Origin: an uncultured Oscillospiraceae bacterium
GTDB lineage: Bacteria; Bacillota; Clostridia; Oscillospirales; Oscillospiraceae
Direction of reading: 5' to 3'
NCBI GenBank assembly: GCA_910585265.1
Contig: CAJUCA010000033.1
Location: 1-34,558 of the forward strand
Length of the DNA: 34,558 nucleotides
This document shows, in pieces, positions 33,247 through 34,558 of the stretch. The notes under the pieces were generated by a model. The model saw nothing but the letters and a program-made list of their open reading frames with translations, was not told where the DNA came from and did not search any database. Made by a program: the position numbers and the translations under genes. Within the stretch, counting starts at the first letter, position 1; each line of letters opens with the position of its first letter.

Positions 33247-34558
33247 AGGAGGGGGCGGTTTACCCCGCCGCCATCGAGGGCTACGCCAGCGGCGGCGAGG
33301 GGGTGGCCCGGATCGAGGGGATGGCGGTGTTTGTGAAGGGGGCCCTCCGGGGCGAGCGGGTGGAGGTGTTCATTGAGCACATCGGCCACAACGCCGCCTG
33401 GGGGCGTGTCGGGAGGCTGGCGGAGCCGTCCCCGGCCCGGGTGGAGCCGGACTGCCCCTATTACGGCACGTGCGGCGGGTGCCAGCTCCGGCACATGGAC
33501 TACGCCGAGGAGCTGGAGGCCAAGCGGCGGCGGGTGGAGGACGCCCTGCGGCGGATCGGCGGGGCGGAGGTGGCGGTCCCCGTGATCCACGGGGCGGAGC
33601 GCGTCGGGCGATACCGGAACAAGGTGCAGTTTCCGGTGTCGGACGGGGCCATCGGCTACTATCAGGGCCGCACCCATCAGGTGGTGGACATCCATGACTG
33701 CCTGCTCCAGCCGGAGGCGGACACCCGGCTCCGGGCCGCCTTCCAGGGCTGGATGGAGCGGTTTTACGTACCCGCCTACCGGGAGGGGACGGGGAAGGGG
33801 CTGATCCGGCACCTGTTCCTGCGCACCAGCTCTCGGGGGGAGTCGCTGTGCTGCGTGGTGGCCAACGGCAAGACCCTGCCCCGGGAGGGGGAGCTGGTGG
33901 AGGCCCTGCGGGAGGCGGAGCCTGGGCTGGCGGGGGTGGTGCTGTCGGTGAACACCCGGAAAACCAACGTGATTTTGGGGCGGGAGTTCCGCACCCTCTG
34001 GGGCCGGGACTGGCTGGAGGAGACGCTGTGCGGCCACGTGTTCCGGCTGTCGGTGCCCTCCTTCTTCCAGGTGAACCGGGCGCAGACGGAGGTGCTGTAC
34101 GGCAGGGCGTTGGACTTCGCCGCCCTCACCGGGCGGGAGACGGTGGTGGAGCTGTACTGCGGCATCGGCACCATCTCCCTGACCCTGGCGGAGAGGGCGG
34201 GGCGGGTGATCGGGGTGGAGGCGGTGCCCCAGGCGGTGGCGGACGCCCGGGAGAACGCCCGCCGGAACGGGCTGGCGGACAGGACGGAATTTTACTGCGG
34301 GGACGCCGGGGAGCTGGCGGCCCGGCTGGAGCGGGAGGGCGCGCACCCGGACGTAGTGGTGGTGGACCCGCCCCGGAAGGGGCTGCCGGCGGAGGTGGTG
34401 GAGGCCATCGCCGGGATGGGGCCGGACCGGGTGGTGTATGTGTCCTGCGACCCGGCGACGCTGGCGAGAGACGTGGGGCGGTTCGGCGGGCTGGGGTACG
34501 GGGTTGTCCGGGCGGAGGCGGTGGATCTGTTCCCGCGGACGGCCCATGTGGAGACGGT
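33240..34558 (+). CDS. rlmD: 23S rRNA (uracil-5-)-methyltransferase, RumA/RlmD type (partial, C-terminus off the right edge)
   Basis: This gene encodes 439 residues of a SAM-dependent enzyme forming 5-methyluridine in 23S rRNA; only the last few residues should be missing. It has an N-terminal TRAM domain (about 1-60) and a four-Cys iron-sulfur site (C72, C78, C81 and C154 in HDC). The SAM motif VELYCGIGTISL, the VVDPPRKGL loop and the nucleophile Cys in YVSCDPATLARD are followed by the terminal LFPRTAHVET motif. The GTG at 33240 has GGGGAGG eight bases upstream and overlaps the queH stop. Firmicutes enzymes of this family can modify both RlmC and RlmD sites (RlmCD), so the exact uridine target is uncertain. 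Confidence 0.92.
   Translation, partial: MLKEGAVYPAAIEGYASGGEGVARIEGMAVFVKGALRGERVEVFIEHIGHNAAWGRVGRLAEPSPARVEPDCPYYGTCGGCQLRHMDYAEELEAKRRRVEDALRRIGGAEVAVPVIHGAERVGRYRNKVQFPVSDGAIGYYQGRTHQVVDIHDCLLQPEADTRLRAAFQGWMERFYVPAYREGTGKGLIRHLFLRTSSRGESLCCVVANGKTLPREGELVEALREAEPGLAGVVLSVNTRKTNVILGREFRTLWGRDWLEETLCGHVFRLSVPSFFQVNRAQTEVLYGRALDFAALTGRETVVELYCGIGTISLTLAERAGRVIGVEAVPQAVADARENARRNGLADRTEFYCGDAGELAARLEREGAHPDVVVVDPPRKGLPAEVVEAIAGMGPDRVVYVSCDPATLARDVGRFGGLGYGVVRAEAVDLFPRTAHVET

Overview
The window is a GC-rich (roughly 65-70 %) chromosomal segment from a Gram-positive, endospore-forming Clostridia. The best fit is an Oscillospiraceae-type gut bacterium (Flavonifractor/Lawsonibacter/Intestinimonas-like); this placement is an inference. 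Supporting signs are spoIIE, the order hrcA-grpE-dnaK-dnaJ with CIRCE operators, an RNase M5 of the DUF4093 type, strong AGGAGG ribosome binding sites, near-consensus sigma-A promoters with 17-bp spacers, and several families of palindromic intergenic repeats. Nearly all genes are housekeeping genes. I found no prophage, CRISPR array, tRNA, rRNA or transposase gene.

Layout. Bases 1-2626 (minus strand): an EF-G-like translational GTPase cut by the left edge, and dusB, each with its own promoter. Bases 2787-6883 (plus): spoIIE, a 165-bp near-palindromic MITE-like element, then comM. Bases 6919-7548 (minus): a HAD phosphatase convergent with comM across a shared terminator. Bases 7645-7965: two identical 37-bp palindromes enclosing a 247-bp AT-rich island. 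Bases 8042-12081 (plus): comEC-holA-rnmV. Bases 12119-16220 (minus): a PMT-family glycosyltransferase, a PHP phosphatase, rpiB and a small HExxH protein. Bases 16434-21690 (plus): the CIRCE-controlled operon hrcA-grpE-(88-aa unknown)-dnaK-dnaJ. Bases 21697-23252 (minus): an nfeD-stomatin pair. Bases 23378-25572 (plus): an rRNA methyltransferase and a lipid kinase. Bases 25670-27872: CIRCE-controlled groES-groEL. Bases 27881-30528: a 3-methyladenine DNA glycosylase, a DMT transporter and an alpha/beta hydrolase. Bases 30638-34558 (plus): an S41 protease with S-layer-homology repeats, queH, and an rlmD-type methyltransferase cut by the right edge.

How the genes fit together. The two chaperone operons form one HrcA/CIRCE regulon: HrcA is encoded in the first and represses both, with GroESL normally keeping HrcA active. 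Two natural-transformation genes (comM, comEC) lie within 5 kb and have identical -35 and -10 hexamers. RNA processing and modification recurs (dusB, rnmV, the THUMP methyltransferase, queH, rlmD). The most unusual items are the unknown Cys/His-rich protein inside the dnaK operon, repeat elements of one family inserted between the cistrons of both chaperone operons, a second degenerate CIRCE upstream of groES, and the AT-rich island flanked by perfect palindromes. I see no clear new multi-gene system; the strongest novelty candidates are these small elements.
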